A DNA stretch of 64,000 nucleotides. It comes from Tausonia pullulans. Taxonomy: Eukaryota > Basidiomycota > Tremellomycetes > Cystofilobasidiales > Mrakiaceae. The notes beneath the pieces are model-generated. The model saw only the letters and a list, made by a program, of their open reading frames with translations, was not told where the DNA came from and did not search any database. Positions 37,869-48,431 of the stretch are shown here, in pieces. Where the stretch lies: the NCBI GenBank assembly GCA_951802195.1, contig OX637625.1, positions 868,001 through 932,000 of the forward strand, in the 5' to 3' direction. The position numbers were made by a program, and so were the translations under genes. Within the stretch, counting starts at the first letter, position 1, and each line of letters opens with the position of its first letter.

Positions 37869-38403
37869 GTCGTGTGCGCCGAGAGAAGAGCGGAGGAGCG
37901 CTAACGGATTAGGCGGAGGATTGGAGCGATGGGTTTAGGCCGGCAGGGCTGAGTGTTGAAGTTGTTGCGCGTAGAGTGGGCCGAGTGAGTAGATCTTGGA
38001 ATCAAGATCGAGGGCAAAGTGATGGCAACGATTGAGGGAGACGGCGAGGAAGGCAGACTAGGAGGGCTGCCACGATCGAAAGCCGTCGTCTCCCTCTTGT
38101 CGCGGGTGGTAGGTCCGGGCAAAGATGGCGTCTCCCGAGAGACACCTTTTTTAGAGGTCTTATTTCAAGTGACAGATCCAGACATGCTTGAGAGAGACTG
38201 ACTCCTCACATCCCGGCCATGATGAAGATATGATCAGTCTTATTAGGCACGGCTGACGACGGAGAGAGAGAGCGTCAGCCGGAGAAGTGACAGCCCTGAC
38301 GCGCGAGGAGCGCGTCCCAGTCGCGCGTAATTTGAACCGACTCACTCGCCCTGTAACTTCCACCGCTTCCATCCTCCCCCACCTCTCTCACCTCCTTCGG
38401 GCC
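37869..38403. other. divergent promoter region
   Basis: About 535 bp between two divergent starts. No further coding frame supported. Confidence 0.55.
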
Positions 38404-41400
38404 ATGGAGACGACGACGACAGCGACAACAGCCTCGACGGTCTACATCTCGACCTCGGCAAACCGCTACTCCCAGTGCTCCTCGACCGCTCCTGACGGCT
38501 CAGGCCTTGTCGTCTTCGGTGCTGGACGAGGAATCGCGCTCTGGAACTCGACCGTTCGTTGTTGATTGCACTCCTGAGGCGCAGTTGCTTGCAACTGAAA
38601 CTGTGATCATCTCTCTAGGATCCGACCCAGACGCTCGTACACCGCGTTCTCCCCGGACACGAGGCCGAGGTCGTCAGCGTCGCGTTTCTCCCAAGCAAGA
38701 CCCACCTCGCATTCGTGTCTGGGGATGCCAGCGGGCGGGTTATCTTCTGGCGAAGGACCGAAGGGGGTGCTGTGAGTGCCCTTGTCCTCTCTGATGTCAT
38801 CTATCATACACTCTGACGACGAACGTCGACGAACAGTGGGAAAAGCGGCACTCGTCGACCGACGGCCACTCGGCCTCGGTGACGTCCATTGCCTCGCTCG
38901 ACCAGATGGGCTGGGTCGAAGGTGGCGAGACCTTGACCAACCAGACCCTTGTCTTTACATGCGGCAGCGACTGCAGGGTCCAGGTTTGGCTCGTCTCGGA
39001 CGACGCGTCTGGTAAGGAGTACTCGCCGGCGCGTCTCGACGGACCTCGACCGTCCGCGCTCACCCCGTTCTGGCTCTTTCAGAGACGCCCAAAATTCTGC
39101 AGACAATCCAGACTTCCAAGATCCCTCTTGCTCTCTCGGCCGCTCTTTTCCCACGCACTTCGAGTGCGTTGTCCCTGACGCGCATCGAGTCCCTCGCCGC
39201 TCAAGGCTGACAGGCTTCACTCCTCCCCTCAGTCCCTCTCTTCGCCCTCGCCCTGACGGACCGCAAGGTTCAAATCTACACTTACTCTCTCACTTCCAGA
39301 CAATTCACGTATACTCTCTCACTTGAGGGTCACATCGACTGGGTCCGGACGCTCGACTTCTCGCCAGCCTCGCCCTCCTCGGACGAGCTCCTCCTTGCCT
39401 CGGGCTCCCAGGATGGATTCATTCGCTTGTGGTCCATCACTCCTGCTGAGCCGCAGCAGAAGGATGCAGACGAGTGGGTGGAGGCGTCGGAAAAGGACAC
39501 CGGAGAACTTGACGACAAGATGCTTGAGGACTTTGAGCGGAAGCTCGGGGGTGGGGCGGACGGAGAAGACGTGGGTGGCGAGGTCGGGCAGGTTAGCATG
39601 AAGGCGTTTTTCCTCAATATCAAGGATCGATCTGGCTCGTGAGTCCTTGCCCCTCCTACCGCTTCGTGTGTCGCTCAGCTTATCGCCTCCCCCCCCCCCC
39701 CTTTAGCGTCACCAAGTTCTCCCTCTCGCTCTCCTCAGTCCTTACAGGCCACGACACCTGGGTCACCTCCGTTCACTTTTCCCCTCTCCCGCACCCGGAC
39801 TCCTCTCGCCCTCTCCAGCTCCTCTCCTCCTCCGCCGACAACTCGCTTATTCTCTGGTCCCCGACGGCCGCGGACTCTTCCTCCGCACCGAAGAACCACC
39901 TGACGCTCTCCTCCCAGGGTATCTTCTTCGCTCTTCACCGTTTCGGCCAGATCTCGATGAAGGGCCTTGGTTTCTTCGGCGCGCTTTGGGGCCGTGATGG
40001 AAGGGAGGTGCTCGCGAGTGGGTGGGCGGGAGGATGGAACGTATGGACGCAGGCGAAGGAGGGTGGGGAGGATGCTAAGTGGGAGGAGAGGTCGGGCCCA
40101 ACGGGCCACTTTGAGCAGGTCAAGGCGGCCGCATGGGGTGGGAGGGAGGGTCGGGAATGGCTTCTCAGTGTCAGGTGCGCGCCGTTTCTCTGCGAAACTG
40201 CGTTTGGAACTTCGACTCATACTTCCGGTCACGTCACTTAGCTCGGACGAGACATCTCGCATCCACGCTCCCTGGACCCGCTCCGTGCCTTCTTTCTCGT
40301 CCTCTTCCTCGCTCACCACCTGGGCCGAGATCTCCCGTCCTCAGATCCACGGCTATCCTTTCACCAGCGCTGCGACCCTCCCGCCATCGCAGCGATTCGT
40401 CTCGGGTGCGGACGAAAAAGTTGTCCGCGTCTTTGAGGAGACCGAGGGTTTCGTCGCCTCGCTCGATGGGCTCGGCGCCGCGCTGGGGACGGCGGAGGAG
40501 CGCGCGAAGGAGCCAAGACGGGCGGTGGGAGCGAGTGTGCCGCCGCTGGGACTGAGTAACAAATCGCTCTTGACGGATGGTTGGTTGCCCCCTATACCTG
40601 TGCGTTGAGAGCGCTGCTGACAACGAACCCCTTCATCCAAGATCCAAACGAACAGGACGACTCGGGCGACAGCGGCTTCAACTACACCCACTTCTCTGTC
40701 TCGGGGACGTTGACTGAACCTCCTACGGAGAACACGCTGTCCTCGTCGACACTCTGGCCCGAGCTCGAGAAGCTCTATGGTCATGGCTACGAGGTACGTC
40801 TTCCATGATTGAGGCCTTCTTCTCTGCTTTGAATCTGACTTCGTCCTCACCTCCAGCTTATGGCCGTCGCTTCCTCGAACGCCTCGCACCTCATCGCCAC
40901 TTCATGCAAAGCGACGACCCCACAACATGCCGTAGTCCGGCTTTACTCGACCAACGACTGGCGGCCGTTCGAGCGGACGCTCGCCGGCCACACGCTTACC
41001 GTCACTCGGATCGCCTTCTCCCAGAATGATGAGCTTATCGTCACCGTCGGAAGAGATCGTGGATGGTGCCTTTTTGCGAAGGACAAGGATGGCCGGGGTG
41101 TGTTTCGAGCTCACCCGTTCGGCTGCGGTGGAGGAAAGCTGAACTTTTCCTTTCTTTCACCCAGATTATCACCCGCTCGCCTCGCTTCCCAAAGCGCATG
41201 CCCGGATTATCTGGGATGTCTCCTTCTCCCCTCTCCTTCCCATATCTTCCTCCTTCTTCCCCTCAATTTTTGCCACCGCCTCCCGCGACAAGACCGTCAA
41301 GATCTGGCGGAGCTCCTCCGACTCAGGCAAGTGGGAGGTCGCTCAGACGCTGAAGTTTGATGAAGGCGTCACGAGCTGTGACTTTTACCGTGGCATCGTC

Positions 41401-41788
41401 GACGACCGGTGAGTTGCCTCTCTAGTGCCTGGGAAGGCGTGAAGGCTGATTTACCTTTTCGCCTGTCGGCCCAACAGCCTCATCCTCGCCGTCGGCCTCG
41501 AGTCTGGCCCGATTCATATTCACAACTGTCCCGTTTCGGATGTCAGCAGCTGGACGCGATTGCTCTCCCTCGATTCGAGGTGAGTTCTCTTGCTTCTCCT
41601 TGTTTCTCTTACTCGCCGCTGACCTATCAACTCGTAGCGTCGCCCACCTCGAAGCCGTCACTCGGCTCGCATTCCAGCCGCCCCCTCCCGACGCCCCAGC
41701 GACGATGCGACTCCTCCGGCTGGCGAGTGCCAGTGATGACCGGTCCACAAGGGTCTTTGAGCTCCAAGTGCCGCCGCCATCTGCGTAG
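38404..41788 (+). CDS. ELP2: Elongator complex subunit 2 (WD40 protein)
   Basis: Scaffold subunit of Elongator, which makes the 5-carboxymethyl modification of wobble uridine in tRNA. Twelve exons: 38404-38553, 38619-38771, 38837-39011, 39083-39163, 39233-39638, 39707-40174, 40242-40579, 40642-40793, 40857-41097, 41165-41408, 41478-41579, 41638-41788; 886 residues. It forms a double WD40 propeller: [10 protein letters not shown] at the start, [84 protein letters not shown] and [16 protein letters not shown] at the end. The [12 protein letters not shown] segment and the central [15 protein letters not shown] are typical of Elp2. All introns are 60-75 nt with GTNNGY-like donors. Confidence 0.93.
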
Positions 41789-42125
41789 GAGCGACCCGCT
41801 TGCGATATGATATGATGATGGCCTCGGCCTCACGTGTGCGATTACCTCTCCCCGCCCCCCTGTGAGCATGAGGCAGCTGGTAGCAAAGAGAAGACGACGC
41901 AAAAGACGCACGTGCTGGCCAGCGGCGCAGTGCTCTTAGCAGGGGGGCCTGTCAGGGTTCCCACGGCCTAGCCCACGCTCTCGCCCCGCCGCGCGGCCCT
42001 CTCCCGCTCGCTGCCTCTCCCGCTCGTCTCGTCTCGTCGCCCCTGTCTTCCCCCAACCTCTCCTCTCTCCGGCTCCTTTCCCCTCCCCTTTCCCTCCTTC
42101 TCCCTCTCCCATTCCCGGTTCCCCC
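41789..42125. other. intergenic between ELP2 and cyclin gene
   Basis: Pyrimidine-rich on the plus strand just before the cyclin AUG, as often seen in fungal promoters or 5' UTRs. No gene. Confidence 0.55.
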
Positions 42126-44665
42126 ATGCTCGCGACAGACCGCGTCCCGACGCCCTCCCAGTCGTCGTCCTCGGCCTCGTCGTCGTCCGCATTTGGATCC
42201 CGTACGAGCGCGAGCAGCACCCACCCTCATCACCCGCTCCTGCATCACCACGCCTCTTCCTCGTCCACCTCGTCCTCCTCGCTGGTGCCTTCCGCCTTTT
42301 CCTCCTCGCATATGTACCACCAGGCCCCGCAAACATCACAGAGCACAACCGCCGCCGCCGGTGCATCGAGTGGCGAGCCTTCGTCGTCGCGCTTCCCGCC
42401 GCCCAACCACCTCCCGGCTATGCCGTCGTCGGGGTCGTGCTCGGCGTCTTCGTCCGCTGGGCTTCCTTGGCCGCACACGACGACAATACCGATGACGTCG
42501 AGTGTCGGAGAGGAAGCTGTTGATGGCCGGCGGGCGAGGGCAGGCAGCAATAGCAGCAGCCGGTCGGGTGGAGGGGGAAACGGTGCAGTAGCGGCGGGCG
42601 CGTCTGACCCACGTTCTCAGGTTCATCTGGCGCCGCCTGCGCCTTCTGTTGCGCCCCGCGCCTCCTCCGACTCGTCCTCTCGGCCATCGCTCTCGACGTC
42701 GTCGTCATCTTCTACCGTCCGTCCCACGCCGGCGTCCGCGTCCTCGTCTTCGTCTTCGTCTCCGGTCCCAAGGATCAGCGGACACGAAGGCCGCCGCCCT
42801 CTCGAGAACGGCATCGTCTCCGGCCGGCGCTCGGCGTCGATCTCCCATCAACCTCGCCTCGACGCAGACACCGCCGGCACTGCTGCTGCTCCCGTTAACG
42901 GCGACGAGACGCCGTCCTCTAACACAGCCACTGCCACGCCGACCATGCAGGTCAAGGACGATGGGGACACTCTCGCGGCCGTCGCGACCACCGGCGTTGC
43001 CCCTGCCGCCGGTCCCTCATTGTCGACGACGTCTGCTGTCCTTCCTCCCCCTCTACCACCACCAGTCTCGGTCCCATCATCGGCAGCTTCAGCAGAAGAC
43101 TCCTCTTCCTCGACTGGGATAACTTCACCTCCGGCAGCTCCTTCACTCGACCTGGCGAGTTACCCACCGCAGGAGCTTGTCAAGTTGCTTGCTAGCCTCC
43201 TCCAACGGATCGCCTCGGCCAACGACGCGTTCTTCACCGCCGACGAGGCGGCCAAGGCGTCCTTGTCGACGCCGAAGTCCTCGGATGCAAGTGATAGCGG
43301 CGCGACGGCCGTCCCTGGTGACGCGACAATGACCGACAATGGTGGTGAGGCTGGCGCGTCGTCGTTGGAAGGGGGACGTTCATCTACCCCGACGTCGTCG
43401 TCGGTTGCCTCGTCGATGGCCTCGCAAACCCCGCCGCATCCGACGACGATCCTCCCAACGCATCCCTCGAGCTCGTCTGCTCCTCCCTCTGCTTCCTCGT
43501 TCGCGTCTGGCGCTGGCGCCTCGACGGCCCCCGGTACCATCTCCACCTACCCGACCGGCGACGCGTCATCCTCCTCGTCTTCTTCATCCTCCTCCACCAC
43601 CTCTTCCTCTGCGTCCACCCCAGTCGCTCTCACCGCTGCTCTTCCCCACCACCCACACCGATCCGGCTCGCTTTCCGATCCCTCCGGCCCCTCATCGCAT
43701 CACCACCCAAAGGACTTCTCCCGCATCTTCACCGCCTCCATCTCCGCCTTTGAGTCCTCCACCTCGGCCCTCTGTTTCCACGCACGCAACATTCCGGGTA
43801 TCTCCATCGAGGTCTACCTCCTCCGGATCCTCAAGTACTGCCCGGCGTCCAACGAGGTCTTCCTCTCCCTCCTTGTCTACTTTGACCGGATGAGCCGGCT
43901 GAGTTTGGAAAGGGCCGGGAGGACGTTCGCGATTGACAGCTTAAATGTCCATCGACTCGTCATCGCCGGTGTGACGGTCGCGAGCAAGTTCTTCTCGGGT
44001 AAGCGAGATCCTCTTCCCTTCCCTTCCTCTCGTTAACCCTCTTCCCACACGAACCCAGACGTCTTCTATACAAACTCCCGCTACGCCAAAGTTGGCGGTC
44101 TCCCTCAATCGGAGCTTAATCAACTCGAGCTCCAGTTCCTTCTTCTGAACGACTTCTCGCTTGTGATCCCCTTGGAGGAAATGCAGCGATACGGGGATCA
44201 GCTGCTGTTGTTTGCTTCGACCGAAGCGGCGGCTGCGGCAGCGGAGAGCGCAGATGAGGAGAAGCGGCCGGAGATGAAGAAGGTGGAGGAGAGGAGAACG
44301 AGTGGGAATGGACGAGGTGGCGGGCTGAGCGTCCCACCGAAGTTGACGCAGACACGGGCGGCGTCGTCATCCGAGAAGGCGCCTGCACCGACAGCGAAAG
44401 AGGAGGCCCCGTTAGCGGCTCCTGAGGAAAGGGGAAGGAGGGATTGCCGCGACGAGGAGGCAGCCGCGGCGGACGGGCTGGGGTTGATGGAGACGGACGG
44501 TGGCGAAAAGGAGAAGGCTTCATCTTCAGCCAAGAGAGATGCGTCGCGTGAGTTGGCCGCTCTTACTCTCTTCTCCTTCCCCTCTATTTTAGTGGGTCTT
44601 CACCGAACTGACATTTGACGGTTCCGTTTTCTTCTGGCACAGCGATGACGGGCGTGGAGGAGTAG
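42126..44665 (+). CDS. Pho80-type cyclin
   Basis: Predicted cyclin partner of a Pho85/CDK5-like kinase. Exons 42126-43998, 44059-44547, 44643-44665; 794 residues. The first 535 residues are low-complexity Ser/Thr/Ala/Pro-rich sequence. The cyclin box follows: FSRIFTASISAFESSTSALCFHARNIPGISIEVYLLRILKYCP, VFLSLLVYFDRM, HRLVIAGVTVASKFFSD, FYTNSRYAKVGGLPQSELNQLELQFLLLNDFSLVI. This is the pattern of Pho80/Pcl6/Pcl7 cyclins. A charged, disordered C-terminal region ends in PMTGVEE. The kinase partner and process (phosphate sensing, glycogen metabolism or polarity) cannot be told from sequence. The far N-terminal start is the first AUG; a later start would remove only disordered sequence. Confidence 0.88.
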
Positions 44666-45784
44666 ACGGAGGAGGCAACGACGCCGGTGGCCCTCGTCGC
44701 GCTGCGCGGTAGAAAGCGGAACATTCTCCCATCTCTGTCTCTCATCCTCTGCGAGGGAGATTGAGAAGGAGAGGCTCGCTTGACGACCCCGGCCGCGCTA
44801 ACACGAAAGCGTGCGGGGACGAAGGGGCTACGCTCCATCCGTTCCACTATTTCTCAGATTTATCATCGGGAAATCCGAGTCCACGAGGTCCTGGCTCACT
44901 GAGCCAGCCAGCAACTCACTGCTCCGAGGCGCCGACCTTGGCCCTTCAGTAGCAAGGCAATCGTAAGGGCGCTGAAGGCTTGCTTCTGGTCCTTCCTCCT
45001 TACAAATGCCAAGCTTCCCTCGTCTCCCTCTCAAGCATGTTTGTGCCTCCGCCTCTCTCCATCTTTCATATCTCGCTCCCCCTCCCTCTCTTTCTGCTTT
45101 ATATCTCCATTCCCTATCCACCCAGACATCCATCTCGTGTTTGGGTCCTTCCTAAACAACTGCATAGACGTTGCTCGACTTCATACATCTCTCTCGTTTT
45201 TTTCAGCTTATGAGCCAACCCTCTCTCTCCCCTCTAAGACTGTATGAGTATATGTGTTTCGTAATTCCAATAAAACTCAGGGCGTCGCGATCGAAGAGAG
45301 AATCAACCTCGACAAGACCAGCCACGCATCGGTTGGTCGGTGCCGCGCTCTAATATCGGGGATTTGCAGGTGCTGGGGGCTCTGGGGGAGTTGGGGGGGG
45401 GGGGGGAGATCGTAGCTAACAGTCCATGAGCTAGAAGGGATGCAGAACTAGAGCTTCCTTCGGCGATGGCACGCCGCCACACCTTCTACCCACCTCCTTG
45501 CCAACGCCCCAAGAGTACATTGGCACCAAGAGTCTGAGAATGAAACTCAAAGATGCGGGGTGTGATCGATCTAAGCCCATTTTTCTCGACTGAAGAGGGG
45601 GGGCTGAAGTACGTCGAGATCGAGAGGATGAGAGACAAGGTCAGCCGGCGACGATCAACTTTGAGATTCGTCATTGGATTCATAGAGGTGGCTGTTACTC
45701 ATGCGAGAATGAGGTGTCTCAAAAGACTGAAGAGAGAGCAGAAGGTGCATGGTTAGCGACGGCTCAACAAGTGGCGGAGGGCAA
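44666..45784. other. intergenic, no gene seen
   Basis: About 1.1 kb with a G-run (about 45390-45408) and no conserved frame. Short open frames on both strands have no recognisable domain. Confidence 0.55.
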
Positions 45785-46076
45785 CTAGCTACTTCCCATC
45801 CCCTGGTCTCGCTACGACGCCATCCGACACAGCGGTTTCGTTACCACAGTTTGAGGTCGAGGTAGGGACGACCGTGGTTCCTTCGGCACTCTGCTGCTGC
45901 CGTTGGTCTTCGGTGACGTTGGCAGTGTGGCCACAATTATGGGTCTCGCTCTTGCTCTTGCCATCGGTGAGGAAGGGAGGAAGGGTGGAGGTCGGTGACT
46001 AGGTCGTCGACGGGAGCAATTTGTATTGGAGAGGCAGTTTACAAAGCCAGCCTGCAGTTCGAATTATGAAGCGAGA
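45785..46076 (-). pseudogene. truncated Hsp20 pseudogene
   Basis: Minus-strand remnant of an Hsp20 gene diverged from copies A and B. It covers the end of exon 2 (CTCGCTTCATAATTCGAACTGC equivalent), the intron and the charged insertion exon, readable as KSKSETHNCGHTANVTEDQRQQQ against KSEIHEGGPTATVTEEQQQQ in copy A. It stops abruptly at 46076, where the inverted duplication arm begins, so its 5' half and N-terminal exon are gone. The crystallin C-terminal exons are also not recognisable. Confidence 0.75.
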
Positions 46077-46211
46077 GTTCGTTGTCGCTTTATTTCTTCC
46101 TCCGATCTGAGCATGGGGCTGATTCGCTGCCTCTGCTCTCTCTCATCACAGCGCAAGGAGAAGAATGCGCGGCCGAGCAAGGGAGGAGGAAAGGGCAAGG
46201 GTCGCAAGTAG
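46077..46211 (+). pseudogene. orphan 3' end of DBP10
   Basis: Copy of the last intron and last exon of DBP10 (codons for [19 protein letters not shown] and stop). There is no upstream gene body. The duplication starts exactly at the intron donor GTTCGTTG. Confidence 0.85.
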
Positions 46212-46355
46212 AGGGGGGCTGCGGATTTTCACGACTTCTTCGCTCAGACATAAGCATGGAAGAAGTACAGGCTTAAAGAAGAAAACAAGTAGAGACTAAG
46301 AGGGAGGAGTGACTATGCAGCAAACAAATGAGGGGACGGGAAGGGAGAGGGTGCC

Positions 46356-47266
46356 TTACTCGATGACGACCTCGTGACCCTGATCGGCGTCGGTCTGGGA
46401 AAGGATGGGATGAGTCAGTGTTGGGTTGATGGAATGGAATCGAGAAAGAGTTGGCCGCTCACCGCCTTCTCCACGTTGACGTGGAGGACGCCGTTCTCCA
46501 TGCGGGCCTTGAGCGTCTTGGGCTCAAGCGGGGTGTTGAAGAAGAAGGCGCGAGAGAAGGAGGAGAGTGAGGTGCGTTCGTTGATGAGATACCTCGAGAC
46601 TGGGGGGAGAAGGGTAGTCAGTGACGGCCCATCGCAAGGGAGGGGGTGAGATGGGAATTAGTTAATCACCAGGTCCAGCCTTGTCTTGCTTCGCCACGGC
46701 GGTCTCATTGCCGTCAGAGCTCGGGACAGCCGTGGCTCCCTCCGCGCCCTGCTGCTGCTGCTCCTCAGTGACGGTAGCGGTAGGGCCGCCTTCGTGAATC
46801 TCGCTCTTTCCCTCGCTGGAGACAAGTCGGTGGTCAGCGCTGAGACTTTCGATGGCAGCAGTCGGCGTGACATGGAGAGGTCGACTCACAGAACCAGCCT
46901 GCGGTTCGAGTCGTGAAGCGAGAGCTTGATGTCCTCTTTCTTGTAACCAGCGAGGTCGGCCGAGACTGGAGAGGAGCGAGGAAGAGGGAAAGAGGGAGAG
47001 ATGGCGCGTGTTCAATCAACCAGTCTAGCTAGGCTCACTCCACACTAACGTCCACGACGGCCCTACTTACTGTTGTACTTGTTGCCGACTTCCTCGATGC
47101 GGACCGGTGGGAAGGAGAAAGACTCGGCATTGTTGTAGAGCGACGTGGTCGGATCGAAGAGCGAGCCCGGAGAGCGGGAGCTGGCCCAGGGGGAGAGCGA
47201 CGAGCCGAAGAAGGGTGTGTCAAAGGTGCGGAGGAGGGGACGAAGCTCGCGGGGGAGAAGCGACAT
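46356..47266 (-). CDS. small heat shock protein (Hsp20), copy A
   Basis: ATP-independent holdase of the Hsp20/alpha-crystallin family. Exons (minus): 47266-47071, 46965-46890, 46815-46670, 46599-46463, 46394-46356; 197 residues. N-terminus MSLLPRELRPLLRTFD; crystallin core ISADLAGYKKEDIKLSLHD ... RYLINERTSLSSFSRAFFF ... KARMENGVLHVNVEKA; C-terminus HEVVIE. A Q- and T-rich insertion of about 50 residues sits in the middle of the core. By eye the coding exons match copy B exactly. A TATA box (47368-47377, minus) lies about 100 bp before the AUG. Both copies keep a full promoter, so both should be expressed. Confidence 0.93.
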
Positions 47267-47367
47267 GGTTGTGGGAGTGTTGTGGGAGTGGGTGTGTTAG
47301 GTTGTGCTAAGGTCTAGAGCAGTCGTGGTAGCTGGATATGAGATGGAAGAGCAAGGAACGAGGCGGC

Positions 47368-47510
47368 CTTATATAGGGCAAGGAAGAAGGGAGGCCGCGA
47401 GTACCGTTCTCGCAACTTCGCGCGCAGTCATCCATAGCAGCTGCGTCGTCACCCATAGCAGCTGCGTCACCCACAGTAGCCGCGTCACCTACAGCAGGCG
47501 CGTCACGCGC
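47368..47510 (-). promoter_or_regulatory. Hsp20 copy A promoter with TGACG repeats
   Basis: Reverse complement of the copy B promoter: TATA box CTATATAAGG at 47377-47368 and, upstream (about 47420-47510), tandem near-repeats GTGACGCAGCTGCTATGG carrying five TGACG/TGACT half-sites like those bound by bZIP factors. Confidence 0.6.
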
Positions 47511-47746
47511 TTTCTTTCTGGCGCCGCCATCCGCTTGCCAGATCGAGGGATTTCGCTCGCCTGCTCGTGCAAGGACCGAGCGTAGTCATATGTAGAGGGG
47601 TAGGACAGAGGTAAGAGCGCAACCAAGGAGTAAGAGGGTACAACGACGTGTGCCGAGCTGGGTCGGTTGAAACCTTCGTAACAATTAGAGCGAAAACCAG
47701 CCTAGAACACGCAGGCCTCTAGGTTTGAGCTCAAGCTGCCATTTCA

Positions 47747-47877
47747 TCAACCGCTATGATGCCCTCCGCCACCCTCCCCAGCCGCAGCCGCCTTCGCCAG
47801 AGCGAGCGCCCGCATCTTGCGCGCCTTGCGACCTTCCTTCTTCTTCGTCTCACTCCCACCACCACAATCAAAGGCCA
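47747..47877 (-). pseudogene. orphan 3' end of the 50375-51496 gene
   Basis: Carries the final codons of that gene (VAFDCGGGSETKKKEGRKARK...GGGGHHSG, stop at 47749-47747). Upstream homology stops at 47877, so there is no start or promoter. Confidence 0.85.
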
Positions 47878-48431
47878 TTGCGCCCACAATTAACATTGCA
47901 ATTGGGAGCCGAGTCAGGCGCTCAAGATGAGGCTTGTCATGAAACTGTGCCCTAGGAATCTTTCCTGACATGCATCGGCTCAGAAGTGCTCAGCCGTGAT
48001 ACGGGGCCTCCTGCTGTTCGCAATGCCTCCGCGACACGCAATGCGGCTTCAAGATAAGAAAAGACTGCTCGTTCTTTGTTATTTATTCCCTTCAGTCCTC
48101 ATAAGTTCCGTTTCCTGCTTCCGAAACCTCCTCCGCCCAGTTAGAGCTTTCCTCTTCCCACATGTGTACCTCGAGCGCTGACACTTTGACATCAATTTCC
48201 TCCTGTCTCGCCGAGTCGTGCTTGTCACTTCCACCTCCCGGCTTCCGGGTATGGTCTCTCATTCTGTCCCTCTATCTTCCCCTCATCCGAATCCTCCTTT
48301 ACTAACTCCTTTCAGTCACTTAGTACGGCGATCGTTCTATATTCATCTTAAAAACGGCCATCGGATAGACTGAGGCGAATATTCGACTCTGAACGCGGCG
48401 CTCATTGGCCTGAGGGACCGCTCGGGCGACA
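47878..48431. other. intergenic, no gene seen
   Basis: Between the duplication arm and the 3' end of the ALKBH1-like gene. A 61-codon frame (47996-48181) has no recognisable feature and is not supported. Confidence 0.55.

Larger units (their letters stand above)
46077..47877. repeat. inverted duplication, left arm
   Basis: A 1.80-kb arm almost identical to the reverse complement of 51366-53164. In order it holds: the last intron and last exon of DBP10 (remnant 46077-46211), Hsp20 copy A, its promoter, and the last roughly 40 codons of the 50375-51496 gene (about 47747-47877). I saw only isolated differences, for example a CT indel near 46137 and one base in the Hsp20 5' UTR. Both gene ends here are orphan pieces, so this is the derived copy. 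Confidence 0.92.

Noticed and set aside
39206-39232. 27-nt GC-AG intron in ELP2
   Set aside because: A standard intron 39164-39232 (donor GTGCGT, 69 nt) keeps the phase and gives a continuous WD40 segment, so the ultra-short intron is unnecessary.
41225-41300. Frameshift in ELP2 before the segment [13 protein letters not shown]
   Set aside because: Careful reading shows one continuous frame ([26 protein letters not shown]); the impression came from reading overlapping frames.
47996-48181. Small 61-codon ORF between the duplication arm and the ALKBH1-like gene
   Set aside because: No domain, no conserved composition and no sign of splicing or promoter specific to it.
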